Positions 32,831 through 43,045 of a DNA stretch of 64,000 nucleotides are shown here, in pieces. The notes under the pieces were generated by a model. That model saw nothing but the letters and a program-made list of their open reading frames with translations, had not been told where the DNA came from and did not search any database. How positions within the stretch are numbered: the first letter of the stretch is position 1; every line of letters starts with the position of its first letter. Origin of the DNA: Aphanomyces cochlioides (taxonomy: Eukaryota; Oomycota; Saprolegniomycetes; Saprolegniales; Verrucalvaceae); contig JAHQRK010000020.1 of NCBI GenBank assembly GCA_019828595.1, positions 1,178,001-1,242,000 of the forward strand, given 5' to 3'. Made by a program: the position numbers and the translations under genes.

Positions 32831-33049
32831 TTAACGTTCGAGAACATGCTTGCGTAAACCATTAATAGTGTATGCGTCAGTTAATTGAAACATTTTCGAA
32901 ACATCTCAAAACTCCAGTTTTGGACCCAAACGACAATATTTAGTATTATATTATAGAGGTTATTTTACAATATATTGAGTGAGAACTATTTCGAACAAAC
33001 TATTTTATTCGAGCCATGGGATTTTTCCATTTTGAAATTTGGCTTCAAG

Positions 33050-34175
33050 ATGGTGCAGGTGCGTGCGCTGCTGCTCTCTTGGGTGCGGCAAACTGATGGA
33101 CGGCGCTGTAGGTTGGCATTGTCGGCGCGACTGGCGCAGTGGGAAAAGAGCTATTGAGTGTCCTGTATGATCGCAAGTTTGCGTTGACGAGTGTGCACTT
33201 GTTTGCGTCGGCGCGATCGGCCGGCAAAGAAATTGAAACGCCGTTTGGAGTGCTCCCTGTCAAACTCTTCACGGTCGAAGCCGCGCGTGAAATGGACTAT
33301 GTGTTTCTCGCCGTGTCTGGATCGTTTGCGTTGGAACATGCTGAAGCGATTGCCGCGCCAGGAGGTGCAGTCGTCATTGACAACTCGTCGGCGTTCCGAC
33401 TTCAAGACAATGTTCCGCTTGTCATTCCTGAAATCAATGGCGATTCCATTGGATCCCGACGATTGATTGCGAACCCCAACTGCACGACTGCGATCGCCGC
33501 CATGGCGCTCTGGCCACTGCATTGCCATTTCGGCATTGAAAAGATGATCGTGAGCACGTACCAAGCTGCGAGTGGCGCGGGTCATGAAGGCATGGAAGAA
33601 TTGCTCGAGACGACCAAGGAAGCGTTGAACGGCTCGAAGCCCAACCACAAGGTCTTTGCGCATCCTCTCGCGTTCAATGTGATCCCGCACATTGATGTCT
33701 TTCAACCGAATGGATTCACGAAGGAAGAGATGAAAGTGGCATGGGAAACCAACAAGATCTTTGGCGAATCGACCATGAAGATCAGCTGCACTGCCGTGCG
33801 CATTCCCATCCTCCGCGCTCACTCGGAAGCCATTACGATCCAAACGAAGCGCCCCATCACTCCCGACGCAGCGCGGTAATGCCATATCCCCATCGCGGTC
33901 TTTCTAATGGCATGTCTAGCGCGCTCCTCGAGAAAGCCGACGGCGTCGACGTCGTGGACGATCCTGCGTCCAACAAATACCCCATGCCGCTCCATGCGAC
34001 CGCCAAGTACAACGTCGAAGTGGGTCGTTTGCGTCAAAGCATCGTCTTTGACGACCATGGACTTGATCTCTTTGTCTCTGGGGATCAACTCCTCCGCGGC
34101 GCGGCGCTCAACGCGGTCTTAATCGCCGAGTACATGGAGAAACCATACGCATCCAAGTTTTCCAAGCAACTCTAA
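33050..34175 (+). CDS. asd: Aspartate-semialdehyde dehydrogenase, bacterial type
   Basis: Exons 33050-33058 (only ATG-GTG-CAG), 33112-33875 and 33920-34175 give 342 residues. The enzyme makes aspartate-semialdehyde from aspartyl phosphate with NADPH, the branch point to Lys, Met and Thr. Visible: the Rossmann start [28 protein letters not shown], catalytic cysteine in ANPNCTT (C127), YQAASGAG, and the substrate-binding R..HSE in ILRAHSEA. Length and motifs match the bacterial Asd rather than the fungal Hom2 form; oomycetes are known to carry bacterial-type amino-acid genes. The 9-nt first exon is unusual but needed to supply the ATG and the first strand in frame. Confidence 0.93.
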
Positions 34176-34287
34176 GCATTCAATAGCCTACTCGTCAAGC
34201 GCCCAGTTGTTGTTGCCCGTCACGCCGAGAGTGCATTCGCTTTCAGGCTTGGAACGCTGGGAAGATGCTGCAGCAGCTTGGCGTTTC

Positions 34288-35348
34288 CTAGACATTTCGT
34301 CTCATGAGACCATGCAGCTCGATGGGAAGATGGTACTTGTGCTTGAAGGCAATATGGCTCTGCATCATGGAGCGTTGCTTGCTGTCAATCGGCTTCTTGT
34401 CGAGGATTTCTACGCCATGCACGAGGTCAGCGTCGTCGTCGCCGTCTTGGAGATACCGAGCGTCTTTTGCGAGAAGACGATGGTATGCTCGCGGTACTTT
34501 GGCGTCGCATTGACATGGTTGTTGGTTAAATCGAGCTCTCGCAAGCAGTACAACGAGCCCACGAGGCCAAAGACATCCTACCGCCACGGAAAGATCAGTC
34601 TCGGCGGTGGAGAGAGCGACAGAGAAGCGACAGAGACGGACCTCAATCTCGCTGATGTGGTTCCGTGAGAGATCGAGCTGCTCTAATCGACGCAGCGCTT
34701 GGAGAGGACGAGCGTCGTGGATGTTGCAGTTGGAGAGGTTCAACACTCGCAAAGTTGGCTACATGGACGAGGAAGAGTAAGAACACCCATGGAGGAGAAG
34801 GAGAGGTAGCGCGCTTACCGCAATCGCAGCGACGGACTCGTGGTCAAACGTGAATGGGTGGTTCAACTTGGTCTGGTTGGCAAGATGGAGTTCCAGCAGA
34901 GCAGTGCAATCGTCGAGTCCTTGGAGGCTGCCGATCTCGTTGTTGTCGAGGTAACTACAGTACAACGCGAGTCGAGAGGAGCATGCCGCGTCATGTACAG
35001 CTTCTCGAGATGCGCGAGAGAATCCAAGTGCTCCATCTTGGTCAGTCGATTCCGTTGGAGATGGACATGCGTGACGAGTCGCAGTGACGCGAGAGGTTGA
35101 GCGTTGGTAATCTTGTTGTCGTAGAGATACAAGACCTAGACCGCGCCGTCTCCCGACCAACTCGTCCATGAGCTTACCCTGACGTTGGGGCACTTGGCAA
35201 CGAGATCGATCGTCGTGAGTTTCTTCCCCGTGAGCGTGAGATGCGTCAAGCGCTTGAGGAATTGCTCGGTCGATTCTCCCTTGGCCATCGTCGTCTTCGT
35301 GCCATGGAGGAGCATGTCCACAGAGAGAATGCCGCCGCTGCCGCTCAT
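34288..35348 (-). CDS. PPP1R42/LRRC67-like leucine-rich repeat protein, with apparent frameshift
   Basis: Spliced minus-strand gene from ATG 35348. Blocks in order: FLKRLTHLTLTGKKLTTIDL, VLYLYDNKITNAQPLAS, HLQRNRLTKMEHLDSLAHLE, LDNNEIGSLQGLDDC, LLELHLANQ, FTFDHESVAAIA, RVLNLSNCNIHDARPLQAL, LDLSRNHISEIE, ELDLTNNHV and KYREHTIVFSQ. These follow PPP1R42, a centrosome/flagellum-associated LRR protein that binds PP1, in order and spacing. Then the frame breaks: DARYLQDGDDDADLVHGVEI and the rest to stop 34288 lie one frame over, as if one A is missing from the four-A run (TTTT on plus at 34465-34468). Either a real mutation or a sequence error. Fits an organism with motile zoospores. Confidence 0.75.
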
Positions 35349-35393
35349 CCTGACTCCAAGGTAAACCACAACGAGAAATATATATTTAGACAT

Positions 35394-36968
35394 TTAGTTG
35401 TTGGCCTTCTTGGCGCCGATCTTGATGACGGGCTTGCCGCAAATGCTGTATTGGTAACCAGGGGCGAAGCGGTCGGCAGGGTTGGTGCGCACGCCAAAGA
35501 GAGCGACGCAGCCGATGATGACTGTGATGACGATCCAGTGGATGTTGAGGATGTACGCTTCGACGATAGGCGTGCCGATCGAGATCAAGTGCTTGTAGTG
35601 GAAGTTGAAGCCAAGACCACCACCGACGCCGGCAATCGACCACGCCGTCAAGATGAAGCCGTGGAGGGCACCGATGTTGTACGCGCCGAACATATCGGTC
35701 AAGAAAGCAGGGATCGTACCGAAACCACCGCCGTAGCAGAGCGTGAGGAGCCAGATTTGGAAGCGGAAGATGTCGTAGTTCTTGTTGCGCATGACAGTGG
35801 GCAACGTCAACAAGATGACGAGCTGGCAGAAGAGCGTGAAGGAGTAGATGCACTTGCGGGCAAATGGAGGGTTGACCTTGAAGAAGCGGATGAGCAAGTC
35901 AGAGACCATCGGGACGAAGAGACGACCGCAGCAGTTGAAAGCACCGTTGATCGACACGACGTTGGCACCTTCCGCGGCAGTTTGGCCGAAAATACCGGTC
36001 GCCATGGGTGACAAACGCGAGAGGACGACAAGACCGAAGACAATGTTGCCGCCAAGCATAAAGTACATGAAGCCAAAGTCAGCCGAGAGGAGGCAGTCGA
36101 TCATCTTCATGTTTTGCACGTTCTTGAGACCTTCTTGGGCAGAGATAGCAGTCGCCTTGTCGTCGTCGTTGATCGCTTGGAAGTTGGCTTCGATGGCATC
36201 TTCCTTGTTTTCTTCTGCCACGCCGTGGACGTTGAGACCGCCGACAGTGAAACCAGGAGGAGGGGTGCGCATGACAAGGGCAGCGGAGTACATGACGAAC
36301 ACCATGACGCAGCCGAGGAAGATAAACGAACCAGGCAAGCCAAAAGCATCGCGGGCTGGTAAGTAGACCTTACCCCAGACGATCGAACCAGCGCCGAAAC
36401 CACCGACGGCAAAACCAGCGGCGACACCACGCATGTCAGGGAACCACTTTTGCAAGGCAGACACGGGCGAGATGTAGTTGATACCCAAGCCAAAGCCGAC
36501 AAAGAGACCGTAGCCGATGTATATACCAGCGATCGCCTTTTGTTGGATCGAGATGGCGGCAATGATGTAGCCGACAATGAAGCACGTGGAGCCAAGGAAC
36601 AAACCACGACGGGGACCGTTGCGTTCAAGCCAAGGGCCGAGCAAGGCGGCGGTACTTCCGAGCAAACCGCAAGCAATGTAGAAGGCGTAGACGGCCTTCT
36701 CAGCGGTCTTGCCAAGCTTTTCACCGTAGATGTACGTATCGATGGGGATGTTGTAGATCGACCACGAGTAGAGCGAGCCGCAGCAAAATTGGCACAAGAA
36801 GGACGCGACGAAGAGGAACCAGCGGTTGAACTTGATGGCCTTCCACGAGAGGTATCGGCCGCCGAACCATGGCATGCAGAACAAGTACTGTTCCGCTTCA
36901 ATCTGCGCTTCCGTCTTCACGGGAGGCGTGGACGTCCAGTGGCGCGCCAAGCAATCTCCAAGTCCCAT
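35394..36968 (-). CDS. MFS transporter, oxalate/formate antiporter-like
   Basis: Single exon, 524 residues, about 12 hydrophobic segments. The N-terminal half begins RWFLFVASFLCQFCCGSLYSWSIYN and has GPWLERNGPRRG in the loop between TM2 and TM3, the MFS signature. LFVGFGLGINYISPVSALQKWFPDMRG is the typical OxlT-family stretch. A hydrophilic central loop (about 230-290) separates the halves. It probably moves a monocarboxylate or other small anion across the plasma membrane; substrate not readable. Third-position C/G-rich codons suggest strong expression. Its stop is close to the start of the PPP1R42-like gene (same strand, 45 bp), so that gene's promoter must be in or next to this gene's coding region or 3' end. 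Confidence 0.88.
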   Translation of the reverse strand: MGLGDCLARHWTSTPPVKTEAQIEAEQYLFCMPWFGGRYLSWKAIKFNRWFLFVASFLCQFCCGSLYSWSIYNIPIDTYIYGEKLGKTAEKAVYAFYIACGLLGSTAALLGPWLERNGPRRGLFLGSTCFIVGYIIAAISIQQKAIAGIYIGYGLFVGFGLGINYISPVSALQKWFPDMRGVAAGFAVGGFGAGSIVWGKVYLPARDAFGLPGSFIFLGCVMVFVMYSAALVMRTPPPGFTVGGLNVHGVAEENKEDAIEANFQAINDDDKATAISAQEGLKNVQNMKMIDCLLSADFGFMYFMLGGNIVFGLVVLSRLSPMATGIFGQTAAEGANVVSINGAFNCCGRLFVPMVSDLLIRFFKVNPPFARKCIYSFTLFCQLVILLTLPTVMRNKNYDIFRFQIWLLTLCYGGGFGTIPAFLTDMFGAYNIGALHGFILTAWSIAGVGGGLGFNFHYKHLISIGTPIVEAYILNIHWIVITVIIGCVALFGVRTNPADRFAPGYQYSICGKPVIKIGAKKANN

Positions 36969-37632
36969 GGCTTACAGTCGAAGGAAGATTGCAAAATGAA
37001 CGGTAGAAGCGCGGGCAGCGCCATGGAGCACGCGGACAAAGAGTGGCATAGGATCTTGAACGGTTGTGTCTTACAGTCCTGGTTCTGGTTCTTTGGGAAA
37101 AACACATTTGTACACATGGGAGAAACCACTGGGCCGGAGTATACGACACGCCGGCCACAAGCAATCGCTGGGTGATTTCGAAGCTTGGGACGCCCATATG
37201 GCCGCTGGGTTTTTCACATGGGAGAACGGGATATACAAGTCGATCGAGATAAAGGGCTGATGTGTGTCTGTACGGCACGCACTCAGAATGATAAAGTATG
37301 GGAGAGAGGTAGCGACACTGCCCGAATAGACCAACAAGAGAGTCTGGGAATTACTTCCATCGCTCATTCGTCTTCCCATCTGGTTCAACAAAGTGTTCAG
37401 CTTGTCGAGTTCAACGCCAAATCTCACGAATGTATACAATTTCTAAATATAGAGTTGGCATATCACTATCACTATAGTGAATTGAAGATAAAATCCATGC
37501 CAGCAGTAAAAGTTCAACCAGCTCAAGTAAAGCCTGTTGAAAATTTATACTCTGTTAAAAAACATATGTTAAATAGAAGGTCTCGGTTCCTTGTGTGTGC
37601 TTGGGAGGATTTAAGTTTAAAGTCGTCTCTGC

Positions 37633-37776
37633 GTTCATCCTTTCAGAACCGTCGTTTAAAACTAACATTATCAGCTCTGTAGTTTTTTTTAGTATGTTAG
37701 TACATTATCAACTCCGTAGTTTTATACTAACATTATCAGCTCTGTAGTTTTAAACGACGGTTCTGAAAGGATGAAC
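37633..37776. repeat. 144-bp foldback element with perfect 32-bp arms
   Basis: GTTCATCCTTTCAGAACCGT onward (37633-37664) is exactly inverted at 37745-37776. The 80-bp loop contains direct repeats of TAACATTATCAGCTCTGTAG. A minimal MITE or hairpin element; family unknown. Confidence 0.85.
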
Positions 37777-38776
37777 ATCAAGGAAGTAAATGTTATGGAT
37801 ACAGATGTGAGATAACAGTCTTGTTAGTTAATTATGAAAGTGTCACATTACTGGAGTATTTTCAACCAGGGCAGAAAGTTGCAGGTGGAGCTCTTGCCTC
37901 TTTAAAATGACCTTCATCTACACAGCCATAGTATTCAATAGTGGGGCCCAGCGCAGTATTAACATCTCTGTTGATTGTTAATCAATATATACGACTTTTT
38001 CGATGTTAGTCGATGATAATGACAATGGTGTCATTGGGTTTCAAATTTCTATAAATCAATAACCTTTCATAAATCGTACATTACTTGTATAAATGAATCC
38101 TCTGCATTGAAGTCGATTGTGTGCTTCGAATTGAAAAAGTTGAGATTTGAACAGGCGATGGCAGATGGAGGTGCCTCGACATCCACCACGTGGAGTGAAA
38201 GTGCAAGCAGACGATGGATCTTTGAAGCGACCTGTGGAGAGACACTCACACACACACGCCGTGCGCTTCGTATCGTCCTCGATCGATCGCACGGTGCATT
38301 CGAGAGAGACAGCGACGCCTTTCGGGCTGGATTTATTACCGAAAAGTCGAACTAACAGGGACAGCAACACGTTAGGAAACAGTGGCCGTCAAGACCGGAG
38401 CCATTCTCAGTCATTGCACACATTTATGTACAAAAGAAAAACAAGCCACGCTAGACAGAGATCATGATACTGAAATATTGACAATCCAAACAAATGGATT
38501 CCCAAAGTCCCAGCGTGTAGATAAGACTTCGTCGTTTGACAGCATGCGGCCGTGCGCGCTGCTTCTCCATTGAAAACCCCCATGTCGAACTACATACTCA
38601 CGCACGTCAGAGAAACCAAATGAATGAGCTCAACCGGCTGCATACTCTATACTACACCGGCTCGTTATAAAGTCCAAGAGTCGCTTTTCGAGTTGCTGTG
38701 ACGCCATGGTGCTATTTGTGTTTTTCCCAAACATGCTGGCCATTTGTTGAAGTTGGCAAGACTGCAAGAGACTGCA

Positions 38777-38869
38777 CTACTCTTTGATCACGAGCATCTT
38801 TCTTCGTGTCAACAGCTTGTCACGCCTGAGAATCTCAACGCGGCGAACGAGGTGGAACCAGCGCGGCAT
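38777..38869 (-). CDS. Possible small basic protein (30 aa) or last exon
   Basis: ATG 38869 opens MPRWFHLVRRVEILRRDKLL to a TAG at 38777. The frame is open upstream to a TTTCAG acceptor-like site near 38914, so it may be the last exon of a longer gene. Strongly basic, unrecognised. The CCAAT pair at 38939-38970 lies 70-100 bp upstream. Confidence 0.25.
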   Translation of the reverse strand: MPRWFHLVRRVEILRRDKLLTRRKMLVIKE

Positions 38870-38938
38870 CTTAGAAAGCAGATCGCTGCCGCTATTCCAT
38901 TTCTTGAAAAATAAGCTGAAATATTATTCCATTGTTTT

Positions 38939-38970
38939 GATTGGTCCATTTAAAAGTCACGAGCCAATCA
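38939..38970. promoter_or_regulatory. Inverted CCAAT-box pair
   Basis: GATTGGTCC at 38939 and GAGCCAATCAAAA from 38961. Same layout as the pairs at 22478, 39412, 58497 and 61000. Confidence 0.45.
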
Positions 38971-39411
38971 AAATAAAGATTACGACGCGAAAGATCGCCG
39001 GGCAATCGCAAAGTCAAAAAGTCCAAGGCCACAAACTGGCCGCAAGCGCCACACTTTGGACTCGTGGCACGAAGGAGATGAAAGGCATCCACTTCTTTGA
39101 TTAGTAAACACTTTGTCCGTGATTGCTGCCCCGCGTGGCCGCCACGCATTCCTCAAGGCGAGGAGCCTCTGAGAAGGAATAGATTTTGTTCCCATGCGCC
39201 ATCTTGAGCTTCCTGTTCCTCCTCCTGACGAGAGAATTTTGGAATAGATCGTTCGACGGATCATCCCGCAATCGGTCGTGTGGTCAGTCGACTAAACACA
39301 AGGATTGCTTGCTTCTTGCCAAAGTGTATCAATTTATAGCATAGCGATCAATCAACTTCATGAGTCGACTCCATGTGGGTGAATTTCAAGGTGAAAATAT
39401 TAGTACATTTT

Positions 39412-39444
39412 GATTGGCTGTATAGATTTATATTCAGCCAATTA
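39412..39444. promoter_or_regulatory. Inverted CCAAT-box pair upstream of 39505
   Basis: GATTGGCTG at 39412 and CAGCCAATTA at 39435 form a hairpin 61-93 bp before the ATG at 39505. Confidence 0.55.
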
Positions 39445-39504
39445 ATATATGGTATCTTTGGTCTCATTACTTGTCATTTTTGAATTTGCGCGCGCAAAAT
39501 TACG

Positions 39505-40087
39505 ATGACCGTTGAGTTCCGCGTCCAACTCGTCAAGAAGGGACAAGACAAGCTCATGGCGCTACGAAAGCGAGTTCACCTCGTGGTAAATGACGAAGGA
39601 CTCCACCTTGCAGGACATAAGACTCGTATTCCCATCTGTGTTTCCCAGAAAAGACGACTCCTTAAGATTTTCTTCGACGGTCATTTTGAAACTATGTCCG
39701 CCTGTCCAGAATGATCTCAGACATCTCAGTACTTGTAGGGTTCGATTTGCGTCAGAAGATGAACTCAAGTTGTGTGTCGAACACATGCACTCGCTGTTCC
39801 CATCTCTGCGAGTGCAACAGTCAGTCCCTAATGTACTATCTGGTCCCACGACGACTGCTTTGGCCGTGGACGAACTTGCGCGAAAATACATCCAAGATAG
39901 CGAATTCCGTGCAGTTGTACATCGAATTCACACATGGCTCGACACATCCAACAATAACTTTACGTCAGTCAACTCGATCATCTATCACTATGTTGTGGAT
40001 TCGTTGTTGCCACTTGCATCAATGTGTTGGAGAAGGCGGTGCTTGACAGTTTGCAGGATGTTTGCCATCGCGCGCATCTCCTCTTGA
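39505..40087 (+). CDS. Hypothetical spliced protein, beta-rich
   Basis: ATG 39505 opens MTVEFRVQLVKKGQDKLMAL, then RKRVHLV. A second frame continues as RLVFPSVFPRKDDSLRFSST, VRFASEDELKLCVEHMHSLF and a helical C-terminus (LAVDELARKYIQDSEFRAVV). The layout, a short beta-strand region followed by F-x-V-x-F and an amphipathic helix, resembles PH-like folds such as REC114, but I would not name it. The intron near 39585-39660 is unresolved. The 3' end overlaps the end of the opposite-strand PH gene at about 39988, so the true stop may lie before 40087. Confidence 0.45.
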
Positions 40088-41539
40088 TCTTGACGCACGA
40101 TCGCAATATGCAACATCACAGGCAAGTGCATGATGGCATCCTCTTCTTCTGCAGCATTCGGATCACCAAAGTTCATCTTGTAGTAGTTACTCGCCGCTGT
40201 TCGGTACTTGTCGTAGAGCTCGACGCTTGCATCGTCGTGAAAGCCATACTCTCGATTTTCTTCGTCAACACTGCCATCTCCACCACCAACTCCGGCATGC
40301 TGGGCATCATTCTCGTGACACATGCGCTCGTGTGCGTCACGAATACTGTCTTCTGAAATGCCGTATGCAAGTGCAAGCATCAGGAACACGGCGTATTTCC
40401 GCTTCAAGTGATCTCCAAAGAAGTGCAAGATCTCCGGTGACAGTGGTGTTGCTGAGGAGCTTTCTGTCGTCACTTGCTTGTGCTCCATCTCTCGACGGCT
40501 GTTCGCAGCAAAGAGCTCATGGACTCTGCTGACTTTTTCGTAGACTAACAATGCCATAGATGGCCCGGTGACTTGAGCAACGAGCTTTTCCATCGCAATG
40601 AGACGACGTAGCTCTGATTCGGCTTTCTCCTTGTCGTCCTCAAGAACTCTCGAGCACCACACTTCGCTTTGGTGGAGCGTCACGCGGCAGTCGTGGCCAG
40701 GTGAGACCCAACTTGAAGCTGACCTCGATCCGTCCTGGTTATCCATCGTGTCTTGTTGTTTGACGAGTTGCAGAGCTCGCCGAAGACATTTCGACCAGAG
40801 CTCAAATGTGTGTTGGTTGTTTGTTGCGAACTCGAGCACTGCGCGAGCGCTCGCCTCAGGATTATTGGCGATGGCGATGTCAGTGTTGCTGCCCGAGTCG
40901 CCAACGATTGGGCTTTGACGCAACTCGCCATTGATCCACTAGGAAGCAAATGAGATGAAATTACCCAGCGGCAACTTACTTGGTCCAGCTGATCGGTTTC
41001 CATCAATTTGCGTCGAAAGAGCCGCGTGATGAATGGTCCATTACCGTCTGCATCGTAAGACTCCTCTTGGACTTCAACCCGTAGGTTGCTCAGGAACATC
41101 ATGGGATTCAATCGTATCACCTGGCCAAGTAAGCCTCACAAGATGCGTCTTGCAGTCTACCTTGTCAGGGGTCATGCCTTGTTCCCACTTCTCTCTACTT
41201 GCGTAGACAAGCATGTGATCCTCTTGCAGCGACACGAAACGAGAGCGCCACTCCTGGAAGTAAAACATGTTGCGTTCCAAGAAGAGTAGATTGTCGTTTA
41301 GCGTTTGCTACGCGTCAAGTCCTCGTCACCAAGCGGACTTGCAATCGACGTACCCGGTAGATGATGGCACTCTTGGCACGTCCGAGCGATTTCGGCGTCC
41401 ATGGCGTACCTTGGTCAGGCATGGGAGCTTCAACGATGGATGGATTGTTGCCATTGTGCTGCAGTTGCTGCTTCGTCAAGAGCATCTTGCGCATCGACGC
41501 TGCTCCATTCGATTGCCCGTCCGTCCCATCCATTGCCAT
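39988..41539 (-). CDS. PH-domain protein
   Basis: Minus-strand gene. Exon 1 from ATG 41539 is disordered (MAMDGTDGQSNGAASMRKML). After an intron ending near 41315 the PH domain starts: NDNLLFLERNMFYFQEWRSR, FVSLQEDHMLVYASREKW, LVRLTWPG. It closes in the last large exon at ATNNQHTFELWSKCLRRALQ (40923-39988). The rest is an alpha-helical region (LIAMEKLVAQVTGPSMALLV, LKRKYAVFLMLALAYGISED) to the stop at 39988. Probably a phosphoinositide-binding membrane adaptor; no catalytic domain. Exons between 41290 and 40923 are only roughly placed. Confidence 0.7.
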
Positions 41540-41708
41540 CTTTGTGCTGTGAGAGTTCAAGAGGCACTCTCGAAACGGCGACGAACGAACCCAGTGCCAA
41601 CTACGTTCGCAAATATGGCATTGGCTGAAATTTATACCATCGAGGCGACATTTTCGCCATGGATAAAAAGCAACCCAAAGATGGAAGAAGCAAGGAATTC
41701 TTATTGCA

Positions 41709-42474
41709 TTATTGGATCGTACAGAGGTAGCAGCAGGTACAAGTGGCATATCCCGTCTTCTTGTCGGCTTCTCGGACATTGTCAAGTGCCGCCTCTGCGT
41801 TTTGGGCGGCGGCAGCAGTTCTGTCTTCTATTTCGACTACGATTTGCGTTGTCAATCCTAGATTTGGCAAGAGAGAGAGACGTACCAACAACTTCAGTTT
41901 GGTCCTGCACCAGTCCATCTATCTCCTGGTACGCTGCTTTGATCTCCCCGAGCTTGTGATTGATCTTGATTATATCTTCTTCACGGCGCGCCAAATCTAC
42001 TCACAATTGTGAGTCCAAGTTTGTTCTAGGTGACGCATGCTATTTACCATCCTCGTCATAGACTTGTACGTTTGCTTGGGCGTAGATTTGGTCCTCCGAG
42101 TAGTTGGACAAGCCTTGCTCGGTTGCTGGATCTCGACGGACTGATGTGGAGCGAATCGTTTCGACAGCAGTGCTCTCTGACGCGACTGCTTTGGCACATA
42201 CTTGTTCAAAGAGTGCCATCTGCGCTTTGAAGTCTTTCGTGAGTTTCCTCGCCGCGCTCTTCTCCGTTCCCGAGTTCACCAACGTTTGAAGCTTTGTTGT
42301 GACACTTTGAACGACGTCGTTGCCTTGCTTGGTCAATTCGGTCACTTGCTCGTGGTTTGCTCTGGTATCCAAGCTTGATCCATACAAGGCGACATTTTCT
42401 TTGATGGATTGGGTCATCGTGCCCAAGTTCCCAATCGCGGCCGAGACTTCGCCGACCAACTTGGACGACACCAT
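41709..42474 (-). CDS. Qa-SNARE (syntaxin 7/Pep12-like) with Cys-rich end instead of TM anchor
   Basis: ATG 42474 opens MVSSKLVGEVSAAIGNLGTM. The N-terminal helices (to about 42060) are those of the syntaxin Habc bundle. After a 51-nt intron the SNARE helix runs ARREEDIIKINHKLGEIKAA, then YQEIDGLVQDQTEVV and, across a second intron, VEIEDRTAAAAQNAEAALDN. The Gln in VQDQ fits the zero-layer Q. Such proteins pair with Qb, Qc and R SNAREs for endosomal or vacuolar fusion. Unlike the usual form, no hydrophobic TM segment follows: the protein ends KKTGYATCTCCYLCTIQ, with four cysteines and a C-terminal CTIQ that fits a CaaX prenylation box. The stop at 41709 precedes the start of the next minus-strand gene by 170 bp. 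Confidence 0.8.
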
Positions 42475-43045
42475 GAGCGATCTTGGGAGAATTTTCGATT
42501 GTTGGTTGAAGTTACAGTGCCGCATAAGTGCGGATATTCTGTGCCGTAATACAAATTCCAAGATAAAAAGTGAAAATTTGGCCTATTTTATTGAATATTT
42601 TTGCACGAGAAAAACGAATGTTGGCGCTTCCGACAAGGATGCTTGAGTCGATGGGTGAGGACGAGAATATCCAGCGATGCTTGTTCGCTTGTTGTTGTGC
42701 CTAATGGCTGAGGTGTTTGACATAACACAAGTTGGAAACATGGCGACATCCCTCTCCTTTGTATTGCAGACAATTATTACTACTGTACTCTGGTCCATAA
42801 ATCCAGTCACATTTCCATATTCTCATTGGCGGAATTTTTCTAAAAAGCCCCAATTATCTGCTTTGATTGGATGTAAGAAAATTGCTCTTTCATTGGGTGC
42901 CTTTGGGAACTTTTCAATCACTCTGAATAGAGAGATTTCGCAAACAGGTAGTATAGTATACAAATCTAGTATAGATGAACTATACTATTAATAGATTTTA
43001 TATGACAGACAGAAAGGAGCGTTTCATTCTGTTATAGTTGAGGAA

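Larger units (their letters stand above)
29706..32942. mobile_element. Foldback/MITE with about 86-bp inverted arms, carrying Harbinger B and a second MITE
   Basis: The arm at 29706-29791 (TATTGTCGTTTTGGTTCAAA through AATGGTTTACG) is repeated inverted at about 32857-32942 with few mismatches. Without its two insertions the element is only about 240 bp. It supplied the target for Harbinger B and for the 411-bp TTAA-flanked MITE. Confidence 0.75.
36969..39411. other. Intergenic region of about 2.4 kb
   Basis: No gene supported with confidence. It holds the foldback at 37633-37776, an inverted CCAAT pair at 38939-38970 and a possible 30-residue minus-strand ORF at 38869-38777. ORFs at 38107-38370 and 38980-39264 have no known motif. 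Confidence 0.4.

Noticed and set aside
35241..36362. Long plus-strand ORFs opposite the MFS transporter
   Set aside because: Acidic/basic mirror composition expected from antisense of a high-GC3 gene; 12 TM segments on minus are real.
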